This document shows, in pieces, positions 32,743 through 40,443 of a DNA stretch of 64,000 nt. This DNA is from Bog-756 sp035949055 (lineage in GTDB: Bacteria; Actinomycetota; Acidimicrobiia; Acidimicrobiales; RAAP-2), in the NCBI GenBank assembly GCA_035949055.1, contig DASZIO010000002.1, forward strand, positions 1 through 64,000, given 5' to 3'. A program made the translations under genes and the position numbers. The notes below the pieces were generated by a model. The model was given only the letters and a program-made list of their open reading frames with translations, was not told the origin of the DNA and searched no databases. Position 1 is the first letter of the stretch. Each line of letters opens with the position of its first letter.

Positions 32743-33426
32743 TCAGACGTGCAGCCCGCACTCGACCTTGTCCGAGTCGGACCAGCGCCCGGCGCGGGGA
32801 TCCTCCCCGTCATCCACCGGGCGGGTGGTCGGGGCGCACCCGATGGACAGATAGCCCTTGGACAGCAGCGGGTGCTCGGGAATGCCATGGTCGGCGGTGT
32901 AGCCGGCCACGTCCTGCTCGGTCCAGGTGGCCAACGGGTTGAGCTTGACCAGCCTCCAGGCGTCGTCGTAGGAGACAATGGGCGCGTCGCGCCGGGTCGG
33001 CGCGTCGACCCGCTTGAGGCCGGTGGCCCAGGCCGCCTTACCCGCCAGGGCCTGCTTGAGCGGTCGGACCTTGCGGTACTCGCAGCATTGGGCGCTGCCG
33101 CAGAGCCACTGGTCGGCACCGGCGGCAGGCTTGGTCACCGTCAGGTTGAGGTCATAGCGCGCTTGGATCGTCCGGACATAGTCGAGCGTCTCGGGAAAGT
33201 GCGAGCCGGTGTCGAGGAAGACCACCTCGATGCCGGGGTCGACGTTGACCGCGACGTCGATGAGCACGGCGTCCTGGAAGGAGGACGCCAGGGCCACGGA
33301 GGAGCCGAACCGCTCGACGGCCCAGGCCAGGATCAACCCGGCCGGTGCGGTCTCGAAGGCGCGCGATTGCTCGTCCAGCTCGGCTCGCAGCTCGGCCACC
33401 TCGGATTCGCCGGTCACGATGCTCAT
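32743..33426 (-). CDS. cysH: Adenylylsulfate (APS/PAPS) reductase
   Basis: A 227-residue thioredoxin- or glutathione-dependent reductase that converts activated sulfate to sulfite. ALASSFQDAVLIDVA is the P-loop-like start, FLDTGSHFPET is the substrate-binding motif, CCEYRKVRPL gives the first cluster Cys pair, and ECGLHV at the end carries the catalytic Cys. The second cluster motif reads GCAPTTRP, where APS reductases have CxxC: the fourth ligand is Thr. ACC replaces a Cys codon, so a single read error is not enough. Start ATG with AGAGGG/GGAGA upstream. It heads the cysH-sir-frhB unit and diverges from sirC. Confidence 0.9.
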   Translation of the reverse strand: MSIVTGESEVAELRAELDEQSRAFETAPAGLILAWAVERFGSSVALASSFQDAVLIDVAVNVDPGIEVVFLDTGSHFPETLDYVRTIQARYDLNLTVTKPAAGADQWLCGSAQCCEYRKVRPLKQALAGKAAWATGLKRVDAPTRRDAPIVSYDDAWRLVKLNPLATWTEQDVAGYTADHGIPEHPLLSKGYLSIGCAPTTRPVDDGEDPRAGRWSDSDKVECGLHV

Positions 33427-33787
33427 TCTCCGAACCCTCTCTGTCTGTCCCCCCACGGCAACGCCCGATCCCCTGCCCCTCTGCTCACTGGCCGCTGTCC
33501 GTCCTGCTCTCGTTTGCCTCTCAACCCACATGCCAACCCGGATCCGGGCGCTGGCATTCCTCCGGTGACACCCGATCCGGATATGGCACCCGGTCGGACA
33601 TGGACCGGCCGGAGGCCGAACCACCTGGTAGGAGGACCGAACGGCCTCTGATCGGTGCTCCGGTTCCCGGTTTCCGACTATACATGACTATTCAGATCAT
33701 ATTTTAAATCAATCCGCGTCGTACGGCCACCCCACCCCCCGGCGGCACAATGGCCGGACCCGGGCAGCGTCCCACCGGTCTGCATCG
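33427..33787. promoter_or_regulatory. Divergent intergenic region of the sulfur-reduction locus, with an AT-rich island
   Basis: This 361-bp gap separates cysH from sirC. The part at about 33670-33715 is AT-rich in contrast to its surroundings and probably holds both promoters. Within it GACTAT is repeated at 33676-33681 and 33686-33691 (period 10, one helical turn). ATGA and TCAT flank a 17-bp imperfect dyad at 33684-33700. No certain -35/-10 pair could be assigned, and no gene is seen. Confidence 0.45.
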
Positions 33788-34504
33788 ATGAGCGAACCAC
33801 CACCCCCCTCCCCACCCCCGGAGCACCTCCCTCGTCCCGATCGCCCCGTCGACTATCCGGTCTCACTCGACGTCGCCGGGTGGCACTGTCTGGTGGTCGG
33901 GGGCGGCGCGGTGGCCTCCCGCCGTGTCCTCGGACTCCTCTCCGCCGGTGCGCACGTGACCGTGGTGTCGCCGACCGTGGATGCATCGTTGCCGGCCCTG
34001 GCCGGAGGCGCCGAGGGGACGGCCCCCGGGACCGCTCCGGCGCTCGTCCTCGAGCGGCGACCGTACCGGTCGGGCGAAGCCGGCGGCTATCAGTTCGTGG
34101 TGACCGCCACCGGCCGACCCGAGGTGGACGGCGCGGTGGTGCAAGACGCGCGGGGGGCCGGGATCCTGGTGGCGAGCGCGGAACGCCGCGCCGGCACCGT
34201 CCGGCTCCCGGCGGTCCACCGGTCCGGGCGGGTCACCCTGGCCGTCTCGACCGCCGGCACCAGCCCGGCGCTGGCCCGGTGGCTGCGCACCCGGCTGGCC
34301 GCCTGCCTGCCCTCCGCGGTGGACACCATCGCCGCACTCGTCGACGAGGCCCGCACCGAACAACAGAAGGCCGGTCGCCCGACCACCGACGTGGACTGGG
34401 GGGCTCTTCTCGACCAGCACGTCGTACCGCTGATCGAGGCCGGCCGCGTCGCCGAGGCGCGGGAGATCCTCCGTTCGGCCCGGGTCCCGTCGGACCCCGA
34501 ATGA
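33788..34504 (+). CDS. Precorrin-2 dehydrogenase (siroheme synthase N-terminal type)
   Basis: A 238-residue NAD-dependent dehydrogenase/ferrochelatase of the Met8/CysG-N family, which makes sirohydrochlorin and siroheme from precorrin-2. DVAGWHCLVVGGGAVASRRVLGLLSAGA is the Rossmann GxGxxA segment, followed by VTVVSP. VTATGRPEVDGAVVQDARGAGILVA and the SAGTSPALARWLR-type segment (STAGTSPALA) complete the pattern. Siroheme is the cofactor of the sulfite reductase encoded across the divergent promoter region, so this gene fits the locus. The C-terminal 60 residues form the helical dimerisation part. Confidence 0.88.
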   Translation: MSEPPPPSPPPEHLPRPDRPVDYPVSLDVAGWHCLVVGGGAVASRRVLGLLSAGAHVTVVSPTVDASLPALAGGAEGTAPGTAPALVLERRPYRSGEAGGYQFVVTATGRPEVDGAVVQDARGAGILVASAERRAGTVRLPAVHRSGRVTLAVSTAGTSPALARWLRTRLAACLPSAVDTIAALVDEARTEQQKAGRPTTDVDWGALLDQHVVPLIEAGRVAEAREILRSARVPSDPE

Positions 34505-34571
34505 GGCGGTGACGGCTGGACCGGACCGACGGGACCGCCCGGCAGTGGGCGCCAGGGTCAGTGTTTGGGCC

Positions 34572-34577
34572 TAGGGT
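34572..34577 (+). promoter_or_regulatory. Candidate leaderless -10 box (TAGGGT)
   Basis: TAGGGT ends 6 nt before the ATG at 34584; no ribosome binding site or -35 is visible. Confidence 0.5.
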
Positions 34578-34583
34578 GAAACG

Positions 34584-35870
34584 ATGACGATCATGGAGCC
34601 ACGATCCGTGCTCGGGCTGGACGACATCGATCTTTCGGACCTCGCGTTCTGGGAGCGGCCGTGGGCGGAACGAGAGGGAGCGTTCCAGCTCCTGCGCAAA
34701 CAGCGGCCGCTGGCCTACTTCGAGGAGCCCGACCTGTCGGACTCCTCACCATTGGCCCCACCGCCCGGGCCCGGGTACCGGGCAGTCACCCGCCACGCCG
34801 ACGTCACCGAGATCAGCCGCCATCCCGAGATCTACTGCTCGGGCCAGGGCGCGGTCAGCGTCCTCGACCTTCCCGCGGAGATGGTCGAGTACTTCGCCGG
34901 CATGATCTCCACCGACAACCCCCGGCATGCCCGCCTGCGGCGGATCGTCTCGGCCGCCTTCAACCCCCGCCGGGTCAAGAGCATCGAACAATCCATCGAG
35001 GACGTGGCGGTCAAAGTCCTCGACCGGGTGGCCGGCCTCGGGGAGTGCGACTTCGTCACCGAGATCGCTGCACCGCTGCCCCTCGAGATCATCTGCGACA
35101 TGATGGGGATCCCCCCTTCGGAGTACGCGGCCGTGTTCCGCTGCTCCAACATCATCCTGAGCAACGGGGACCCCGAGTACATCCCCGAGGGGAACGACCC
35201 AGTCGTCGCCTTCATCGAGGCGGGGCAGGAGCTCACCGAGCTGATGACCGAGCTTTCAGCCCAGCGGGCCGACCACCCGACCGACGACCTCACCACCGCG
35301 CTCATCACGACCAACATCGACGGCGAGGCGCTCACCCACGCCGAGCTGGCCTCCTTCTTCATCCTGCTGCTCACGGCCGGGAACGAGACCACCCGTACCG
35401 CCATCGCCCACGGACTGCTGGTGCTCACCGAGCACCCCGACCAGCGAAAGCTGTGGCAGGCCGACCCGGCGGGCATCGGCGTCACCGGGGTCGACGAGAT
35501 CGTGCGGTGGGCCTCGCCGGTCATCTGGATGCGGCGCACGGTGGTCGAGGACACCATCCTCTCGGGAGAGGAGCTCCATCCGGGGGACAAGGTGCTCCTC
35601 TTCTACAACTCGGCCAACCGCGACGAGTCGGTGTTCGAGGACGCGTTCCGGTTCGACGTCCGGCGCGACCCGAACCCCCACCTCGGGTTCGGCGCGGCCG
35701 GCCCCCATTTCTGCCTCGGTGCCCATCTGGCCCGGCGCGAGTTGGACGTGATGCTCCGGGAGCTCCTCACCCGGCTGCCGGACATCGAGGCGTCCGGGGA
35801 CCCGGATCGGCTCCGCTCCAGCTTCATCAACGGCATCAAGCACCTGCCCTGTCGGTACTCGCCCCGCTGA
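34584..35870 (+). CDS. Cytochrome P450 (CYP125/142/124-like)
   Basis: A 428-residue soluble P450 monooxygenase. I-helix LLLTAGNETTRTAI (~261-274) has the acid-alcohol pair replaced by N-E-T-T, ExxR is E305-IV-R308, and the haem loop FGAAGPHFCLGAH has the thiolate Cys377. The opening region with YCSGQGA and MISTDNPRHARLRRIVS fits the CYP125/142/124 group, which oxidises steroid or branched lipid side chains in actinobacteria. Redox partners are not encoded nearby. It could feed the acyl-CoA cluster at 12-19 kb, but the link is only thematic. Confidence 0.88.
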   Translation: MTIMEPRSVLGLDDIDLSDLAFWERPWAEREGAFQLLRKQRPLAYFEEPDLSDSSPLAPPPGPGYRAVTRHADVTEISRHPEIYCSGQGAVSVLDLPAEMVEYFAGMISTDNPRHARLRRIVSAAFNPRRVKSIEQSIEDVAVKVLDRVAGLGECDFVTEIAAPLPLEIICDMMGIPPSEYAAVFRCSNIILSNGDPEYIPEGNDPVVAFIEAGQELTELMTELSAQRADHPTDDLTTALITTNIDGEALTHAELASFFILLLTAGNETTRTAIAHGLLVLTEHPDQRKLWQADPAGIGVTGVDEIVRWASPVIWMRRTVVEDTILSGEELHPGDKVLLFYNSANRDESVFEDAFRFDVRRDPNPHLGFGAAGPHFCLGAHLARRELDVMLRELLTRLPDIEASGDPDRLRSSFINGIKHLPCRYSPR

Positions 35871-35879
35871 CCCCGGCGA

Positions 35880-36392
35880 TCAGGGCTTGGCCACCATCAG
35901 CACCGCCGCCGTCAACAGCAGGCCCGCCACCACACCGGCGGCCACCGCCACCCGGAGGCACCGCCCGCGGAGGCCGGGGTCGGGCGCCGGGCGGGACGCC
36001 CCGGCCTGCAGGAGGCGCTCGCCGGGCCAGAGGACCAGCTCAGCCACGAAGGCGGCGGCGACCCACAAGAGGATGCCGCCCAGTACCCAGTCCTGCGAGT
36101 AGGTCCAGTCGCCGTCGCTGAGGGCCATGAGGGCCACGCCGAACACCGGGACGAGGAAGAGGCTGCGGCCGGCCCAGTTGACCCCCGGCCGGTAGTAGCG
36201 GCGCACCGCGTCAGAGGGTGGTCCCGGTCTCCGGAGGGCCAACGCCGAGGCGCCGGCCACGAGGACCACCCCCAAACCGACCAGCGCGCTCAGCACGTGG
36301 GCCAAGAGGACGATGTCGTAGGCCGCGTCCCGGGCGTGGTGCATCAGCGCCGGCCCGCGGCCGAAGGGTGCGTCACTGGGCGATTCTGGCAT
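35880..36392 (-). CDS. DUF2269-type integral membrane protein
   Basis: A 170-residue protein with four hydrophobic helices (DIVLLAHVLSALVGLGVVLVAGASA, LFLVPVFGVALMALS, WVLGGILLWVAAAFVAELVLW in parts, and VAVAAGVVAGLLLTAAVLMV). The N-terminal LLAHVLSAL helix and the WxGRSLFL motif resemble the DUF2269 (YgaP-like) group, proteins of unknown function in actinobacteria. It converges with the P450 gene, 9 bp apart. Confidence 0.65.
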   Translation of the reverse strand: MPESPSDAPFGRGPALMHHARDAAYDIVLLAHVLSALVGLGVVLVAGASALALRRPGPPSDAVRRYYRPGVNWAGRSLFLVPVFGVALMALSDGDWTYSQDWVLGGILLWVAAAFVAELVLWPGERLLQAGASRPAPDPGLRGRCLRVAVAAGVVAGLLLTAAVLMVAKP

Positions 36393-36576
36393 CCGGGAGG
36401 CGTCCGTCCGAGGTCCCCTGGCACCAATATCGGTCCGGCAATTGGTACGTTATTGGCAGGGCTTCCGCCATCGCCTGGACATCCCGGCCAGGGACGAGCG
36501 CCGAAGACTGAACAGAGGTGTCAACCGGCGTGCGTACAGAGACACGACGACCAGAACGAGGTGGCGCCCCATCCCG

Positions 36577-37569
36577 ATGAACCAGCTGCGTCTCGATCCC
36601 CTCACCGGCCGCTGGGTGGTGGTGAGCACCGACCGGGCCACCCGGCCCAAGGCCTTCGCGCCGCGGATCGCATCGATCCAGGCCGACACCTCACGACCCT
36701 GCCCCTTCTGCCCCGGCAACGAGGAGAGCGTGTCGCCGGCCCTCGAGATCAAGGGCCCTGACGGCCACTGGCAGGTCCGGGTGGTGCCCAACCTCTATCC
36801 GGCATTCGAGGGCAACGCGCCATTCGTCGTGACCAACCGTGGCCCCGTGTTCACCCAGGCCACCGCGGGTGGCACCCACGAGGTCCTGGTGCTGTCCCCC
36901 AGCCATCAGAGCTCGTGGTCGATGCTGTCCGACGAGCAGACGGCCGCGGTCATGACCGCCATCGCGGAGCGCATCAAGGAGCACGCCGACATGCCGGGGC
37001 TCCGCTACAGCCAGGCCATCGTTAACGCCGGGCGCGAGGCCGGAGCTTCCATCGAACACCCGCACGGCCAGCTGCTCGGGATGTCGTTCGTCCCCCGTGA
37101 GCTGGTCGAGGAACAGGCCGGCTTCGCCCGCTTTGCCGGCCGCTGCCTCCTGTGCACCACGGTCGACGCCGAGGAGAACGTGAGCCATCGGGTGGTGTAC
37201 GCCGACGAGCGGGTGGTGGTCATCTGCCCGTTCTGGAGCGGGGCCCCCTACGAGATGCTGGTCATCCCGCGGGCCCACGGCCCGCACCTGCACCACAGCC
37301 CCACCATCGACCTCACGGCCGTGGGCAAGGCGTTGAAGGTGGCCCTCGGGAGCCTCCGCGACGTGCTCGGCGACATCGCCTACAACCTCGTCTTCCACTC
37401 GGCCCCCTATCGGGCCCCCGAGCCCTACCACTGGCACGTGCACGTGGTCCCCAAGCTCGCCACCGTGGCCGGCTTCGAACTCGGTACGGGGGTGCTCATC
37501 AACATCGTGAACCCCGAACAGGCGGCCGAGGAGCTGGCGGTGCGGGTGCCGGTGGCCAACGCCGGCTGA
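36577..37569 (+). CDS. galT: Galactose-1-phosphate uridylyltransferase
   Basis: A 330-residue GalT. Zn-binding Cys42 and Cys45 lie in CPFCPGNEE, and the HPHGQ motif is at His161-Pro-His163-Gly-Gln165, with His163 the likely uridylylated residue. A second HWHVHVVPK near 290 is the late His pair. The family transfers UMP between UDP-glucose and galactose-1-phosphate; the alternative, a related nucleotidyl transferase, cannot be excluded. The ATG at 36577 is the only start consistent with the MNQLRLDPLTGRWV family N-terminus; the open frame extends 45 codons upstream. Confidence 0.9.
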   Translation: MNQLRLDPLTGRWVVVSTDRATRPKAFAPRIASIQADTSRPCPFCPGNEESVSPALEIKGPDGHWQVRVVPNLYPAFEGNAPFVVTNRGPVFTQATAGGTHEVLVLSPSHQSSWSMLSDEQTAAVMTAIAERIKEHADMPGLRYSQAIVNAGREAGASIEHPHGQLLGMSFVPRELVEEQAGFARFAGRCLLCTTVDAEENVSHRVVYADERVVVICPFWSGAPYEMLVIPRAHGPHLHHSPTIDLTAVGKALKVALGSLRDVLGDIAYNLVFHSAPYRAPEPYHWHVHVVPKLATVAGFELGTGVLINIVNPEQAAEELAVRVPVANAG

Positions 37570-37586
37570 CCGCCGGGGTTACCGCC

Positions 37587-39338
37587 TCAGGCCAACTCGA
37601 AGCACTGGGAGCCGTAGGGGGCCAGGGTCGCCGGATAGGGGATGGCCCCGATGAGGGGGAACGCCACCCGTCCGAGCAGCTCGATGGGCTGCCGCCCGAC
37701 CCAGCGTTCCACATGGAGCTCGGCCGGCTGGGCCAGCCGGCTCAGGTTGTGCACGCACAGCACCGGGTTCACCGGTCCCCGCTCGGGATGGTCGGCAGAC
37801 GACCGCACAAATGCCAGCACCGAGGGATTGGCCGAGGAGATGACGTCGAGCTCGCCCCGGCCGAGCACGGGAAACTCGCGTCGCACGGCGAGGATGCGCC
37901 GCATCCAGTGCAGGAAGGAGCTCGGATTGCGCTGCTGGGCCTCGACGTTCACCGCGGTGAAGCCGTACACCGGATCCATCAGCGGGGGCAGGTAGAGCTG
38001 GGCGAAGTCGGCCCGGCTGAAGCCGCCGTTGCGGTCGGGGGTCCACTGCATGGGGGTGCGAACCGAGTCGCGATCGCCCAGGTAGACGTTGTCACCCATC
38101 TGGATCTCGTCCCCGTAGTAGAGGACCGGGCTTCCCGGCAGCGTGAAGAGCAGGTAGTAGAGGAGCTCGCTCAGCCGCCGGTCCTGATCGAGCAGCGGGG
38201 CCAGGCGGCGGCCGATGCCCATGTGCCGCTTCATCCGTGGGTCCCTGGCGTACTCGGCGAACAGGTAGTCACGCTCTTCCTCGCTGACCATCTCGAGGGT
38301 CAGCTCGTCGTGGTTGCGGAGGAAGATGGCCCACTGGCTCGAGCCGGGCGCTTCCGGGGTCTGGGCCAGGATCTCGGTGATGGGATAGCTCTGCTCGCGG
38401 CGAACCGCCATGAACAGGCGGGGCATGAGGGGGAAGTTGAAACAGAGATGGCACTCGTCGTCCTTCCCGAAGTAGTCGGCCACGTCGGCCGGCCACCCGT
38501 TGGCCTCGGCCAGCAGGATCCGCCCTGAATAGTTGGCATCCAGCTCGGCGCGCACCCGGCGGATGAAGGCGTGGGTCTCCGGCAGGTTCTCGCCGGTCGT
38601 CCCGTCCCGCTGGAACAGGAAGGGCACGGCGTCGAGGCGGAACCCGTCGAGCCCGAGATCGAGCCAGAAGCGGACCACGTCCAGCATGGCGTCGGCCACC
38701 TCGGGGTTGTCATAGTTGAGGTCGGGCTGGTGGCTGTAGAAACGGTGCCAGTAGTACTGGTCGCGCTCGGGGACGTAGGTCCAGTTGGACTTCTCAATGT
38801 CGATGAAGACCACCCGGGCCTCGGGCCACCGCTGGTCGTCGTCGTTCCACACGTACCAGTCCGCCTTCGGGTTGTCGCGGCTCTGCCGCGACTCGAGGAA
38901 CCAGGGATGCTGGTCACTGGTGTGGTTGATCACCAGGTCGGCGATCACCCTGATGCCCCGGGCGTGGGCCTCTTCGAGCAGGCGTTGCAGGTCGTCGACG
39001 GTGCCGCTCTCGGGGTGGACCGAGTAGTAGTCGCTGATGTCGTACCCGCCGTCTCGCAGCGGCGAGGGGAAGAAGGGGAGGAGCCACAGGCAGTCGACGC
39101 CCAGCCACTGCAGGTAGTCGAGCTTGGCGATGAGGCCGGGGATGTCCCCGACCCCGTCGTTGTTCCCGTCGAAGAACCCCCGGATCAGCACCTCATAGAA
39201 GACGGCCCGCTGGAACCACAGGGGGTCCTCTTCGGGCGGGGCCAGCGGGGCCAGGTGCCGCCCGTGGCCGGTCAGGCCCCCGATGGGGGCGAAGGGAAGC
39301 GAGAGCCCGGAGACTCCCGGGTCGGACTCAACAGCCAC
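37587..39338 (-). CDS. treS: Trehalose synthase-type alpha-amylase family protein (GH13, TreS-like)
   Basis: A 583-residue GH13 enzyme. Region II DGFRLDAVPFL holds the nucleophile Asp, region III LLAEANGWP the acid Glu, and region IV IFLRNHDELTLEM the third Asp. The N-terminal AVFYEVLIRGFFDGNNDGVGD and the LVINHTSDQHPWF segments match TreS (GH13_16), which interconverts maltose and trehalose. The C-terminal beta domain is normal in size; no fused maltokinase is present. The GTG start follows a TAGCGT box by 6 nt. It converges with galT. Confidence 0.92.
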   Translation of the reverse strand: MAVESDPGVSGLSLPFAPIGGLTGHGRHLAPLAPPEEDPLWFQRAVFYEVLIRGFFDGNNDGVGDIPGLIAKLDYLQWLGVDCLWLLPFFPSPLRDGGYDISDYYSVHPESGTVDDLQRLLEEAHARGIRVIADLVINHTSDQHPWFLESRQSRDNPKADWYVWNDDDQRWPEARVVFIDIEKSNWTYVPERDQYYWHRFYSHQPDLNYDNPEVADAMLDVVRFWLDLGLDGFRLDAVPFLFQRDGTTGENLPETHAFIRRVRAELDANYSGRILLAEANGWPADVADYFGKDDECHLCFNFPLMPRLFMAVRREQSYPITEILAQTPEAPGSSQWAIFLRNHDELTLEMVSEEERDYLFAEYARDPRMKRHMGIGRRLAPLLDQDRRLSELLYYLLFTLPGSPVLYYGDEIQMGDNVYLGDRDSVRTPMQWTPDRNGGFSRADFAQLYLPPLMDPVYGFTAVNVEAQQRNPSSFLHWMRRILAVRREFPVLGRGELDVISSANPSVLAFVRSSADHPERGPVNPVLCVHNLSRLAQPAELHVERWVGRQPIELLGRVAFPLIGAIPYPATLAPYGSQCFELA

Positions 39339-39344
39339 GTGCGC

Positions 39345-39350
39345 ACGCTA
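39345..39350 (-). promoter_or_regulatory. Candidate leaderless -10 box (TAGCGT)
   Basis: On the minus strand TAGCGT ends 6 nt before the GTG at 39338, with no ribosome binding site or -35 visible. Confidence 0.45.
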
Positions 39351-39379
39351 CCTGAGCCCCCACCGCCCGAGGTGAACAC

Positions 39380-40411
39380 TCAGGCTCCCCCACCTGGTTC
39401 GGTGCCCGTCCTGTCGCCTCCCGCACCGCCCGACTCGGGTCGGGCGGACAACATCGACAGCAGCCGGTCGGCCGCCTGGTAGGGGTCGATGTCGCCGTCG
39501 AGCATGGCGGCCAGCACGGGGGCGAACCGGTCACCGTGCGTCACCTCGTCGATCCGCTCGACCACTCGCGACACCACGATCTGGCGGAATTCACGCTCCA
39601 CCCGTTGCCGGCGCAGGGAGTCGAGCCGGCCGGTGGCGACCAGGTGGTCGCGGTGCTGTCCGATGGTGGCCCACAACTCCGCGATCCCTTCACCGGTGGT
39701 GGCCACGGTGTCGATGATCGGTGGCCGCCAGTCCCCGATCTCGGTGAGGTCCAGCATGAGCTCGAGGTCCCGACGCGTCTGGCGGGCATCGGGGCGGTCC
39801 GACTTGTTGATGACGAAGATGTCGGCGATCTCGAGCAGGCCGGCCTTGTTCGCCTGGATGGCATCGCCCCAACCGGGGTTGACCACCACCAGTGTGGTGT
39901 CGGTGGCCGCCGCCACCTCGACTTCCTGCTGTCCGACGCCGACCGTCTCCACCAGCACCACGTCCAACCCCACCGCCGAGAACACCCGGATGGCGTCGGG
40001 CACGGCGACCGAGAGCCCGCCGAGGTGTCCCCGGGCGGCCATGGAGCGGATGAAGACGCGGTCGTCGAGAGCGTGGTCGGGCATGCGCACCCGGTCGCCG
40101 AGGATGGCCCCGCCGGAGTAGGGCGACGACGGATCGACGGCGAGCACCCCGACCTGGCTGCCACCGTCGATCCCCTGCTCGCGACCCATCGCCACCAGCC
40201 GGTCGGTCAGGGTGGACTTGCCCGCGCCGGGCGCCCCGGTGATGCCGATCGAGTAGGCATCACCGCCGCCGCCGTAGGACAGGGCGGCCACGGCCCGCGA
40301 CGGTCCGCCGCCCCGCTCGACGAGGGACAGCAGGCGGGCCAGAGCCACCCGGTCGCCGCGGCGGGCCGCCGCGAACAGCGCCGGAGGGTCAGGGGGAAGG
40401 ACCTCTGCCAT
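39380..40411 (-). CDS. meaB: MeaB/ArgK-type GTPase (methylmalonyl-CoA mutase chaperone)
   Basis: A 343-residue G3E-family GTPase. Walker A GAPGAGKST lies at residues 59-67, the switch region carries VVLVETVGVGQQEVEVA with the catalytic/binding ETVGVGQ motif, and NKSDRPDA is the nucleotide-specificity loop. MeaB loads and protects adenosylcobalamin-dependent methylmalonyl-CoA mutase, an enzyme of propionyl-CoA metabolism; the mutase itself is not in the window. A TACGCT -10 candidate lies 9 nt before the ATG. Propionyl-CoA from odd-chain or steroid breakdown would need this route. Confidence 0.93.
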   Translation of the reverse strand: MAEVLPPDPPALFAAARRGDRVALARLLSLVERGGGPSRAVAALSYGGGGDAYSIGITGAPGAGKSTLTDRLVAMGREQGIDGGSQVGVLAVDPSSPYSGGAILGDRVRMPDHALDDRVFIRSMAARGHLGGLSVAVPDAIRVFSAVGLDVVLVETVGVGQQEVEVAAATDTTLVVVNPGWGDAIQANKAGLLEIADIFVINKSDRPDARQTRRDLELMLDLTEIGDWRPPIIDTVATTGEGIAELWATIGQHRDHLVATGRLDSLRRQRVEREFRQIVVSRVVERIDEVTHGDRFAPVLAAMLDGDIDPYQAADRLLSMLSARPESGGAGGDRTGTEPGGGA

Positions 40412-40443
40412 GGACCGACGAGCGTAGAGGCCGACGCGGGCCG

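Noticed and set aside
31696..33651. Plus-strand frame of 651 codons opposite the sulfite reductase and cysH
   Set aside because: Shadow of two genes with complete active-site motifs.
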